DNA of 64,000 nt, from the NCBI GenBank assembly GCA_037043455.1, contig JAWPHD010001211.1, positions 282,435 to 346,434 of the forward strand. The letters are read 5' to 3'. Position 1 is the stretch's first letter. Each line of letters opens with the position of its first letter. Made by a program: the position numbers and the translations under genes. Of this stretch, positions 35,675 through 46,300 are shown piece by piece. Under the pieces are notes generated by a model. It ran no database searches and had not been told where the DNA came from. It saw nothing but the letters and a program-made list of their open reading frames with translations. The stretch comes from Cyrtodaria siliqua. Its lineage: Eukaryota > Mollusca > Bivalvia > Adapedonta > Hiatellidae.

Positions 35675-35800
35675 GAGGAGCGCTGTCATCTAGTGGTAGA
35701 GCATTGGACCCTGTGATCGAAAAGTCGTGGGTTCGAATCCCGCCATGACCATGTGTTGTGTTCCTGAGCTAGATACTTTATCTGCATTTGCTTAGTAATG
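35675..35800 (+). mobile_element. tRNA-like SINE head or tRNA pseudogene
   Basis: The sequence has an A-box-like TCTAGTGGTAGAGCAT, a 5-bp T stem around GTGGGTTCGAATCCCGC, and an acceptor helix TGTCAT/ATGACC with a defect at the end. The anticodon arm is imperfect and has an 8-nt loop, so it is not a functional tRNA. The downstream GTTCCTGAGCTAGATACTTT resembles the post-tRNA core of animal SINEs. SINE is favoured over a tRNA gene. Confidence 0.55.
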
Positions 35801-36282
35801 GTTCTACTCAGTAAAACATCAAGAGTGATTAAAATATGTTCATAGAGCTTTCGTTACAATTGATGTAAAATAAATAAGTTTAAACTAAAAACGAATGGCT
35901 TTCCATATGTGAAGACTAGGGTGTCAGAGTTAGAGCAATGGTGAAGTGTTACAGGGCTCGAATTAAGTGCTCGCACACTTGTAAAATGAGAGTTGCGAGT
36001 TGAAATATTCAGCACTCGCAAAAACTGCAGGGGCATCTTTTCTGTACAAAGTGATTGAAAGATTGATCAAATGATGAAACAGAAAAATAAAAGGTGTTTG
36101 ATGACGTGTGTTGTCGTTTACAACACAATCTTATAAAAGTATTGTATAAAATAGTTATGTGCAGAAATGTCTTTGACCAAAAGGAGATAAAAAATGTAAG
36201 TAAGAATGCAAATTCTACACCTGGTACTAAACGTCATATCGTAGTGAATGCCTCGCCTCGATTATCTAGGACAGTGAATGGA

Positions 36283-36850
36283 TTGTTCCCAAATTTCATA
36301 TACTCATAACAACTGATGACCTTATGTCCCTGTGCATCACCAATCATTGATTGCCTAATTTATTACAGAATTATGGCCCTTTGTTTGACTTAGAATTTTC
36401 CACTCTAATATTGTATAATGACCTGTTAATACATTCCTTCTCAAACATTTTCTAATTAATTGTTCCCAAACATCATTTTACACATAACAACTGATTATCT
36501 TATGTCCGTCTACATCACACATTGTTGATGCCTAATCTATTACTGAATTATGGCCCTTTATTTGACTTAGAATGTTTCACTCAATAAGAATGTTTCACTC
36601 TATAATGAACTTCATATGGTTTTCACTTTAAAACTTCTCATGGATTGTTATTACACTTGACATACAGTTCACACGTGATGATATAATGTGTCTCTGCTTC
36701 AACGGTTTTTCGATTCTGCAGAAATTTTTTACGGAATTATGGACCTTTGTTTTACTTAGAATTTTGTTCACATTAAAAAATTAGCAGATATTTTAGACAT
36801 TTATATTTCTTACTTTTGCCCATCCTCATCGGCTACAGCATAAAAGCTGG
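36283..36850. repeat. ~180-bp tandem repeat, about three diverged units
   Basis: GAATTATGGCCCTTTGTTTG with ACTTAGAATTTT recurs at about 36368, 36543 and 36724. The preceding ACAACTGAT-ACCTTATGTCC and CATCAC words are shared by the first two units. The 34.5-35.0 kb repeat is a further relative. Confidence 0.75.
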
Positions 36851-37397
36851 TGTCATCCCCTTCAGTAGTAGTTCTAGTTGTTGTTAATTTTTGGCAGAAA
36901 GTATCAAGTAACTATTTAGATGTCATTGGTCCGTGTATTAATGGTTGTTAGCTATGATTAACTAGTTATATTTAAGAAATAGAACATCATTTACGGTGAA
37001 TTATCGTGTAATATATCACGGTTTGGAGCCCGAAGAGCGAGTGAAATTATTGTTTACAATTGAACGACAAACTCCTTACTGCTTGGTTTAATTTAGGTTC
37101 AATTTCTATATAAAAATGTCTTGATATATCCGATTTGTTTGGTATTATATAGATTTATAAAAACTCTGAAAAATTACATCAGCAATTAACATGTTTTGCA
37201 ACAGTACATAATTTAATAAATACGATCAACAGGTATATGCAGGACCTTCTTTTCAAACAACATTTTTTAAAAATCGGTTTTAATTAACATACTTTGCAGA
37301 TATTATATTACATTCTTACTAGAGTTTTATAGAAATGTCCCGGTATCAGATATATTGTAATAACTTGATCTGTACTGCAGTTCATTCATTGTACCTG
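36851..37397. other. No gene recognised
   Basis: AT-rich unique-looking sequence; no supported gene or repeat. Confidence 0.45.
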
Positions 37398-37780
37398 TTA
37401 TGGGGTGGTGCGGGTGTCCGACCAAAGTTGACGTTTCAAAATGTCTCGTAAGGGAATTCCTCACGGGTGTTTGTCTCACACCCAGTGTTTTACGTGTGCC
37501 GCTAATAGTGTGAATTTATTTGGTTATGCATTATGCACACTTAGGTTTATATTCAATTTTTATTTATATAGCCAAATAACAGACAATGCAAGTATATTTC
37601 TGTCTGTCTATACGCACTGTATATAGGTTAACGATTTTACCAGGAAAACAATATCCTGCCGCAAAAACGTTTTCAGCCCGAGGGCCTTCATCAGTTGCTA
37701 TGAAATCTCAACCTATTCCTTCTATAGCGTTTTTAGATCAATATATTTTTGATAAAAATTTCAAAATCATTGCCATATGG
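37398..37780. repeat. ~380-bp direct repeat, copy 1 (hammerhead-bearing)
   Basis: From TATGGGGTGGTGCGGGTGTC to ATCATTGCCATATGG, this segment recurs at 39388-39770 in the same orientation. Identity is high, with two small indels (copy 2 has an extra GTCCTGTGCCTAGTTAG-type insert and lacks CGATTTTACCAGG). Copy starts are about 1.99 kb apart. Direct long repeats bearing a self-cleaving motif are expected for Penelope-like or retrozyme-type elements, but no protein of such an element is seen between or beside them. The spacer holds unrelated motif arrays. Confidence 0.85.
37661..37698 (-). ncRNA. Hammerhead-ribozyme-like core, copy 1
   Basis: On the minus strand the order is GCAA (stem I 5'), CTGATGA, AGGCCCTCGGGCT (stem II, one G-G mismatch, triloop), GAA, AACGTT (minimal palindromic stem III), T, and TTGC (stem I 3'). 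The conserved hammerhead core nucleotides C-U-G-A-U-G-A and G-A-A plus the A15.1-U16.1 closing pair are present, and cleavage would fall after a UUU triplet. A two-pair stem III that is self-complementary fits hammerheads that act as dimers, as known for Penelope-like elements and retrozymes. Stem I is only 4 bp, and activity is untested. Confidence 0.45.
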
Positions 37781-37960
37781 GATGGATTTTTCGTATATTT
37801 GTAACTCACGTGCCAAGGTGGTAGTTACATTTTACTGACTGTATACTCTAATAATGTATACTCTAATAATGTCACTTTCTTATGCAGATTATTAGCAAGA
37901 GAAATATTTAATGTGTCGTATATACGGAACTAAACCCCGTTTCTATACGTCGGTTTCTGG

Positions 37961-38410
37961 GTTGGTACCAGATTATATTTTACTTATTTTATAGACGGCT
38001 CGACGTTGGGTTGGTACCAAGATATATTTAAATCAGCCCTTAATCATATTAAAGATTGTTTAATGTTTGGCTTGACGCTGGGTTGGTACCAGACTATATT
38101 TAGTCAGCCGTGTAATCACATTAAATTTAATTTTCTCTTCTTTCTAGTTACTGTTTCTTTTCCTAAAAGTAGCCTATACTAAATAGGCAACCTGACGCTG
38201 GGTTGGTACCAGACTATATTAAGTCAGTCGTTAATCACATTGAAGTTACGTTATATTTGGCTTGACGCTGGGTTGGTACCAGACTATATTAAGTCAGCCT
38301 TTTAATCACATTAAAGTAAATTGCCTCTTCTGTATTGTTATTATTTATTTTCTTAAGAATAACCTATATTAAATAGACAGACTGACGCTGGGTTGGTACC
38401 AGGCTATATT
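37961..38410 (+). repeat. GGGTTGGTACCA motif array
   Basis: Six copies of a core reading GACGCTGGGTTGGTACCAGA with a following CTATATT-AGTCAGCC are at about 37961, 38011, 38081, 38201, 38271 and 38391. Spacing alternates 70 and 120 bp, which implies a 190-bp dimeric higher-order unit. The first copies are more diverged. A related array in reverse orientation lies at 59392-59606. Confidence 0.85.
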
Positions 38411-38497
38411 AAGTCAGCCGTTTAACTGTCTATCCCCATTATCAACATAATGTTTGAAATCGAGGCGTTATTTTGGAAGTACATATATTACTGTCAA

Positions 38498-38575
38498 TCG
38501 GGGTTAGTACCCGTTTTTCTGGGGTTAGTACCCGTTTATTACAGCTATTCACGGGGTTAGTACCCGATTTTCATT
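38498..38575 (+). repeat. GGGGTTAGTACCCG motif, three copies
   Basis: The 14-bp word occurs at about 38499, 38520 and 38551, each followed by a T-rich stretch. It appears to be a variant of the preceding GGGTTGGTACC motif and can form a small GGGT/ACCC stem. Confidence 0.8.
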
Positions 38576-39387
38576 AAACAGAATAGCTTCTAACAGTATC
38601 TCTTTGTACTTCAAAAATACGTGCTTAAACTGTTTTTTACCAAACTGTTCCCAATGAATTATTCAGAAAGAATAAGCATTAGGTCACTGAACATTATTTG
38701 ATAACTATTGTTTTAGTTGTATTTGCCAAAAAACAGAAGAGTGCCTAAATACTTTAAGAACCAACAATCAGAATGAAAACAATCGACTGCATTTCGTAAC
38801 TAAGTCCGTCTCGATATATAGTCTGTTTTTCAATTGATCTCATCCAATCGATTACCTACTATTTTTAACACCTGGTGAGAAACTCTTTACAAATCTCACG
38901 GTAAATATTCAATCAGCTGTTGCATGATGTGCCGCAGCAAGTATCTTATCGGAAAAGCCGACTGCCACATTTCTCTAATTATCATACCTACACGTATGCA
39001 GTTAATATATTCTTTGATCTTTCCAAATTATACAATTTTAGTCTGCGAGATTTCTTTTCTGTACGGGTATAGAAATATTAAAATTAACATTACATTAAAA
39101 TGTATGTCATTTCTTGGTGTATGTAGTATGGGAGTAAATATCCCATTCGGGCATACACTGTTAGACGAGTATTCAGAGAGTTGTTTCATATGGTGGCAGG
39201 CATTAATTATTTAATGCTCAGATCTTTATAAACTTTAATCAGCTTATTTTTTACCGGTTTTTATCTTTTCTTAAGATTTGCAAAAAGTAACATTTCGAAG
39301 GTCATCAACCCCTGCAGAGCAGGTTAAGGCTCTGCAGGTTAAGGGGTGCCCGCCTTGGTGATAATCTAGGTCACTGTTTCTAAATGT
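38576..39387. other. No gene recognised
   Basis: A 96-codon forward frame (38924-39214) contains no recognisable domain; its hydrophobic runs are typical of T-rich DNA. No repeat was noticed until 39388. Confidence 0.4.
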
Positions 39388-39770
39388 TATGGGGTGGTGC
39401 GGGTGTCCGATCAAAGTTGACGTTTCAAAATGTCTCGTAAGGGTCCTGTGCCTAGTTAGGGAATTCCTCACGGGTGTTTGTCTCACACCCAGTGTTTTAC
39501 GTGTGCCGCTGTTGTGTGAATTTATTTGGTTATGCATTATGCACACTTAGGTTTATATTCAATTTTTATTTATATAGCCAAATAACAGACAATGCAAGTA
39601 TATTTCTGTCTGTCTATACGCACTGTATATAGGTTAAACAATATCCTGCCGCAAAAACGTTTTCAGCCCGAGGGCCTTCATCAGTTGCTATAAAATCTCA
39701 ACCTATTCCTTCTATAGCGTTTTTAGATCAATATATTATTGATAAAAATTTCAAAATCATTGCCATATGG
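39388..39770. repeat. ~380-bp direct repeat, copy 2 (hammerhead-bearing)
   Basis: Partner of 37398-37780. It retains the hammerhead-like core at 39651-39688 without change in any core residue. Confidence 0.85.
39651..39688 (-). ncRNA. Hammerhead-ribozyme-like core, copy 2
   Basis: Same arrangement as the copy at 37661-37698: CTGATGA is encoded by 39678-39684 and GAAA by 39661-39664, with stem I strands at 39685-39688 and 39651-39654. All core positions are identical between the two copies. Confidence 0.45.
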
Positions 39771-39778
39771 CGTAAATG

Positions 39779-40000
39779 GAGTGTCTACAATAGAATTTGC
39801 AGCAACTCTGCAGTTCATGGTGAGAAGGTTCTAGGCCCGTTCTTCATATTTTATCTCGATGTACATGGAGGATGAGCCTGGCATGTTCATTCCTGTTAGG
39901 CACCATGTAACCTTTCATGTGGTGGTGCGCCTTAAAACCCCAATTCAGTCCATTCATTGGCGGCGTATAACCTTTTTGTGTTGGTGCGCCGTAAAGCCCA
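39779..40000. repeat. Dispersed repeat with CTCTGCAGTTC / GTTAGGCACC words
   Basis: TAGAATTTGCAGCAACTCTG, GAGAAGGTTCTAGGCCC, TATTTTATCTCGATGTACAT and TGTTAGGCACCATGTAACC recur in order at 62130-62290 (diverged) and 62430-62640. The family therefore flanks the 60-bp array on both sides. No coding function was recognised. Confidence 0.8.
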
Positions 40001-40215
40001 ATTTGATTCAACTCATGAAGCATCATAAGATATTCACTTAAAGATCTAAATTGTCTCTCAAGTCCAGTATATAAATTGTAAAACAAACTTTCCTTGAAAA
40101 CTTAATGCGTTTTAGAAGGTTTCATCTATTATCTGTCTTCGCATGTTTTAAAGGCAAATTTTACATTATAAAATACAGTTACGGTATGCAAAATAAATTT
40201 TGACCTGAGAAGAAA

Positions 40216-40398
40216 TTAAGATTTTCTTAGATGCTTTATGAATATTACCCCAGCATTAACTAGAGTTTCTGATGATAACTGATGCAGAAATAAAGAACAG
40301 GATTTTATGTTCCGTTCAATTTTAGTAATAATATACATGACAGCGACCTCAGAGGGATAAGAGAACTGGTATGGATCAACTTTAGTAATGTTATACAT
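40216..40398 (-). other. Frame leaving the array at its downstream flank
   Basis: The repeat frame runs out of the array at about 40314 into unique sequence, ending ERNIKSCSLFLHQLSSETLV then NAGVIFIKHLRKS and a stop at about 40216. The transition keeps the repeat phase for the last two units only, since frameshifts lie upstream near 40440. It could be the C-terminus of the repetitive protein or chance read-through of 30 codons. Confidence 0.2.
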
Positions 40399-43300
40399 GA
40401 CAGCGACCTCAGAGGGATAAGAGTACTGATATGGATCAACTTAGTAATGTTATTCATGACAGCGACCTCAGAGGGATAAGAGAACTGGTATGGATCAACT
40501 TTAGTAATGTTATACATGACAGTGACCTCAGAGGGATAAGAGAACTGGTACGGATTAACTTTAGTAATGTTATACATGACAGCGACCTCAGAGGGACAAG
40601 AGAACTGGTATGGATTAACTTTAATAATGTTATACATGACGGCGACCTCAGAGGGATAAGAGAACTGATATGGTTCAACTTTTGTAATGTTATTCATGAC
40701 AGCGACCTCAGAGGGATAAGAGAACTGGTATGGATCAACTTTAGTAATGTTATACATGACAGCGACCTCAGAGGGATAAGAGAACTGATTTGGTTCAACT
40801 TAGTAATGTTATTCATGACAGCGACCTCAGAGGGATAAGAGAACTGGTACGGATTAACTTTAGTAATGTTTTACATGACAGCGACCTCAGAGGGATAAGA
40901 GAACTGATATGGTTCAACTTAGTAATGTTATACATGACAGCGACCTCAGAGGGACAAGAGAACTGGTATGGATCAACTTTAGTAATGTTATACATGACAA
41001 CGACCTCAGAGGGATAAGAGAACTGGTATGGAACAACTTTAGTAATGTTATACATTACAACGACCTCAGAGGGATAAGAGAACTGGTATGGATTAACTTT
41101 AGTAATGTTATACATGACAGCGACCTCAGAGGGATAAGAGAACTGGTATGGATCAACTTTAGTAATGTTATACATGACGGCGACCTCAGAGAGATAAGAG
41201 AACTGATATGGTTCAACTTTTGTAATGTAATATATGACAGCGACCTCAGAGGGATAAGAGAACTGGTATAGTTCAACTTTAGTAATGTTATACATGACAG
41301 CGACCTCAGAGGGACAAGAGAACTGGTATGGATTAACTTTAATAATGTTATACATGACGGCGACCTCAGAGGGATAAGAGAACTGGTATGGATCAACTTT
41401 AGTAATGTTATACATGACAGCGACCTCAGAGAGATAAGAGAACTGGTATGGATCAACTTTAGTAATGTTATACATGACAGCGACCTCAGAGGGATAAGAG
41501 AACTGGTATGGATTAACTTTAGTAATGTTATACATGACAGCGACCTCAGAGGGATAAGAGAACTGGTATGGATCAACTTCAGTAATGTTATACATGACAG
41601 CGACCTCAGAGGGATAAGAGAACTGGTATGGATCAACTTTAGTAATGTTATACATGACGGCGACCTCAGAGGGATAAGAGAACTGATATGGTTCAACTTT
41701 TGTAATGTTATACATGACAGCGACCTCAGAGGGATAAGAGAACTGATATGGTTCAACTTTAGTAATGTTATACATGACAGCGACCTCAGAGGGATAAGAG
41801 AACTGGTATAGTTCAACTTTAGTAATGTTATACATGACAGCGACCTCAGAGGGATAAGAGAACTGGTATAGTTCAACTTTAGTAATGTTATACATGACCG
41901 CGACCTCAGAGGGATAAGAGAACTGGTATAGTTCAACTTTAGTAATGTTATTCATGACAGCGACCTCAGAGGGATAAGAGAACTGATATAGTTCAACTTT
42001 AGTAATGTTATACATGACAGCGACCTCAGAGGGATAAGAGAACTGGTATAGTTCAACTTTAGTAATGTTATACATGACAGCAACCTCAGAGGGATAAGAG
42101 AACTGGTATGGATCAACTTTAGTAATGTTATACATGAAGGCGACCTCAGAGGGATAAGAGAACTGATATGGTTCAACTTTTGTAATGTTAAACATGACAG
42201 CGACCTCAGAGGGATAAGAGAACTGGTATGGTTCAACTTAGAAATTTTATACATGACAGCGACCTCAGAGGGATAAGAGAACTGATATGGTTCAACTTAT
42301 TTATGTTATACATGACAGCGACCTCAGAGGGACAAGAGAACTGGTATGGATTATCTTTAGTAATGTTATACATGACGGCGACCTCAGAGGGATAAGATAA
42401 CTGGTATGGATCAACTTTAGTAATGTTATACATGACAGCGACCTAAGAGGGATAAGAGAATTGATATGGTTCAACTTTAGTAATGTTATACATGACAGCG
42501 ACCTCAGAGGGATAAGAGAACTGATATAGTTCAACTTTAGTAATGTTATACATGACAGCGACCTCAGAGGGATAAGAGAACTGGTATAGTTCAACTTTAG
42601 TAATGTTATACATGACCGCGACCTCAGAGGGATAAGAGAACTGGTATAGTTCAACTTTAGTAATGTTATTCATGACAGCGACCTCAGAGGGATAAGAGAA
42701 CTGATATAGTTCAACTTTAGTAATGTTATACATGACAGCGACCTCAGAGGGATAAGAGAACAGGTATAGTTCAACTTTAGTAATGTTATACATGACAGCG
42801 ACCTCAGAGGGATAAGAGAACTGGTATGGACCAACTTTAGTAATGTTATACATGAAGGCGACCTCAGAGGGATAAGAGAACTGATATGGTTCAACTTTTG
42901 TAATGTTAAACATGACAGCGACCTCAGAGGGATAAGAGAACTGGTATGGTTCAACTTAGTAATGTTATACATGACAGCGACCTCAGAGGGAGAAGAGAAC
43001 TGATATGGTTCAACTTATTTATGTTATACATGACAGCGACCTCAGAGGGACAAGAGAACTGGTATGGATTAACTTTAGTAATGTTATACATGACGGCGAC
43101 CTCAGAGGGATAAGAGAACTGGTATGGATCAACTTTAGTAATGTTATACATGACAGCGACCTAAGAGGGATAAGAGAATTGATATGGTTCAACTTTAGTA
43201 ATGTTATACATGACAGCGACCTCAGAGGGATAAGAGAACTGATATAGTTCAACTTTAGTAATGTTATACATGACAGCGACCTCAGAGGGATAAGAGAACT

Positions 43301-46300
43301 GGTATAGTTCAACTTTAGTAATGTTATACATGACAGCGACCTCAGAGGGATAAGAGAACTGGTATGGATCAACTTTAGTCATGTTATACATGACAGCGAC
43401 CTGAGAGGGATAAGAGAACTGGTATAGTTCAACTTTAGGAATGTTATATATTACAGCGAACTCAGAGGGATAAGAGAATTGATATGGTTCAACTTTAGTA
43501 ATGTTATACATGACAGCGACCTGAGAGGGATAAAAGAACTGGTATAGTTCAACTTTAGTAATGTTATACATGACAGCGAACTCAGAGGGATAAGAGAATT
43601 GATATGGTTCAACTTTAGTAATGTTATACATGACAGCGACCTCAGAGGGATAAGAGAACTGATATGGTTCAACTTTAGTAATGTTATACATGACAGCGAC
43701 CTCAGAGGGATAAGAGAACTGATATGGTTCAAATTTAGTAATGTTATACATGACAGCGACTTCAGAGGGATAAGAGAACTGGTATAGATCAACTTTAGTA
43801 ATGTTATACATGACAGCGACGTCAGAGGGATAAGAGAACTGATATAGTTCAACTTTAGTAATGTTATACATGACAGCGACCTGGGAGGGATAAGAGAACT
43901 GGTATAGATAAACTTTAGTAATGTTATACATGACAGCGACCTCAGAGGGACAAGAGAACTGATATGGTTCAACTTTAGTAATGTTATACATGACAGCGAC
44001 CTCAGAGGGATAACAGAACTGGTATAGTTCAACTTTAGTAATGTTATACATGACAGCGACCTCAGAGGGATAAGAGAACTGATATGGTTCAACTTTTGTA
44101 ATGTTAAACATGACAGCGACCTCAGAGGGATAAGAGAACTGGTATGGTTCAACTTAGTAATGTTATACATGACAGCGACCTCAGAGGGATAAGAGAACTG
44201 ATATGGTTCAACTTATTTATGTTATACATGACAGCGACCACAGAGGGACAAGAGAACTGGTATGGATCAACTTTAGTAATGTTATACATGACGGCGACCT
44301 CAGAGGGATAAGAGAACTGGTATGGATCAACTTTAGTAATGTTATATATGACAACGACCTCACAGGGATAAGAGAACTGATATGGTTCAACTTTTGTAAT
44401 GTTATATATGACGGCGACCTCAGAGGAATAAGAGAACTGATATGGTTCAACTTTTGTAATGTTATACATGACAGCGACCTCAGAGGGATAAGTGAACTGA
44501 TATAGTTCAACTTTAGTAATGTTATACATGACAGCGGCCTCAGATGGATAAGAGAACTGGTATGGATAAACTTTAGTAATGTTATACATGACGGCGACCT
44601 CAGAGGGATAACAGGACTGATTTGGTTCAACTTTTGTAATGTTATGCATGACAGCGACCTCAGAGGAATTAGAGAACTGGTATGGATCAACTTTAGTAAT
44701 GTTACGCATGACCGCGACCTCAGAGGGATAACAGGACTGATATGGTTCAACTTTTGTAATGTTATACATGACAGCGACCTCAGAGGGATAAGAGAACTGG
44801 TATGGATCAACTTTAGTAATGTTATGCATGACAGCGACCTCAGAGGGATAAGAGAACTGGTATGGATCAACTTTATTAATGTTATGCATGACAGCGACCT
44901 CAGAGGGATAAGAGAACTGGTATGGATCAACTTTAGTAATGTTAATGCATGACAGCGACCTCAGAGGGATAAAAAAACTGATATGGTTCAACTTTTGTAA
45001 TGTTATGCATAACAGCGACTGGTAGGGTTCAACTTTAGTGATGTTATACATGACAGCGACCTCAGAGGGATAACAGGACTGATATGGTTCAACTTTTGTG
45101 ATGTTATACATGACAGCGACCTCAGAGGGATAACAAAACTGGTATGGATCAACTTTAGTAATGTTATGCATGACAGCGACCTCAGAGGGATAGGAAAACT
45201 GAAATGGTTCAACTTTTGTAATGTTATGCATGACAGCGACCTCAGAGGGATAAGAAAACTGATATCGTTCAACTTTTGTAATGTTATGCATGACAGGGAC
45301 CTCAGAGGGATAAGAGAACTGATATGGTTCAACTTTAGTAATGTTATGCATGACAGCGAACTCAGAGGGATAAGAAAACTGATATGGTTCAACTTTTGTA
45401 ATGTTATGCATGACAGCGACCTCAGAGGGATAAGATAACCGGTATGGATCAACTTTAGTAATGTTATTCACGACAGCGACCTCAGAGGAATAACAGGACA
45501 GGTATGGATCAGAAAATTGAAATGGTTCAACTTTTGTAATGTTATGCATGACAGCGACCTCAGAGGGATAAGAAAACTGATATGGTTCAACTTTTGTAAT
45601 GTTATGCATGACAGGGACCTCAGAGGGATAAGAGAACTGATATGGTTCAACTTTCGTAATGTTATGCATGACAGCGACCTCAGAGGGATAAGAAAACTGA
45701 TATGGTTCAACTTTTGTAATGTTATGCATGACAGCGACCTCAGAGGGATAAGATAACAGGTATGGATCAACTTTAGTAATGTTATGCATGACAGAGACCT
45801 CATAGGGATAAGAAAACTGGTATGGTTCAACTTTTGTAATGTTATGCATGACAGCGACCCCAGAGGAATAAGAGAACTGGTATGGATCGACTTTAGTAAT
45901 ATTATGCATGACAGCCACCTCAGAGGGATAAGAGAACTGGTATGGATCAACTTTAGTAATGTTATGCATGACAGCCACCTCAGAGGGATAAGAAAACTGA
46001 TATGGTTCAACTTTTGTAATGTTATGCATGACAGCGACCTCAGAGGGATAAGAAAACTGATGTGGTTAAACTTGTGTAATGTTATGCATGACAGCGACCT
46101 CAGAGGGATAAGAAAACTGGTATGGATCATGTTTAGTAATGTTATGCATGACAGCCACCTCAGAGGGATAAGAGAACTGGTATGGATCAACTTTAGTAAT
46201 TTTATGCATGACAGCGACCTCAGAGGGATAAGAAAACTGGTATGGATCAACTTTAGTAATGTTATACATGACAGCGACCTCAGAGGGATAAGAAAACTGA

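Noticed and set aside
35675..35760. Functional tRNA gene
   Set aside because: Acceptor end and anticodon arm have mismatches and the anticodon loop is 8 nt; the downstream sequence looks SINE-like.
38924..39214. 96-codon forward frame
   Set aside because: Hydrophobic composition typical of T-rich noncoding DNA; no conserved motif.
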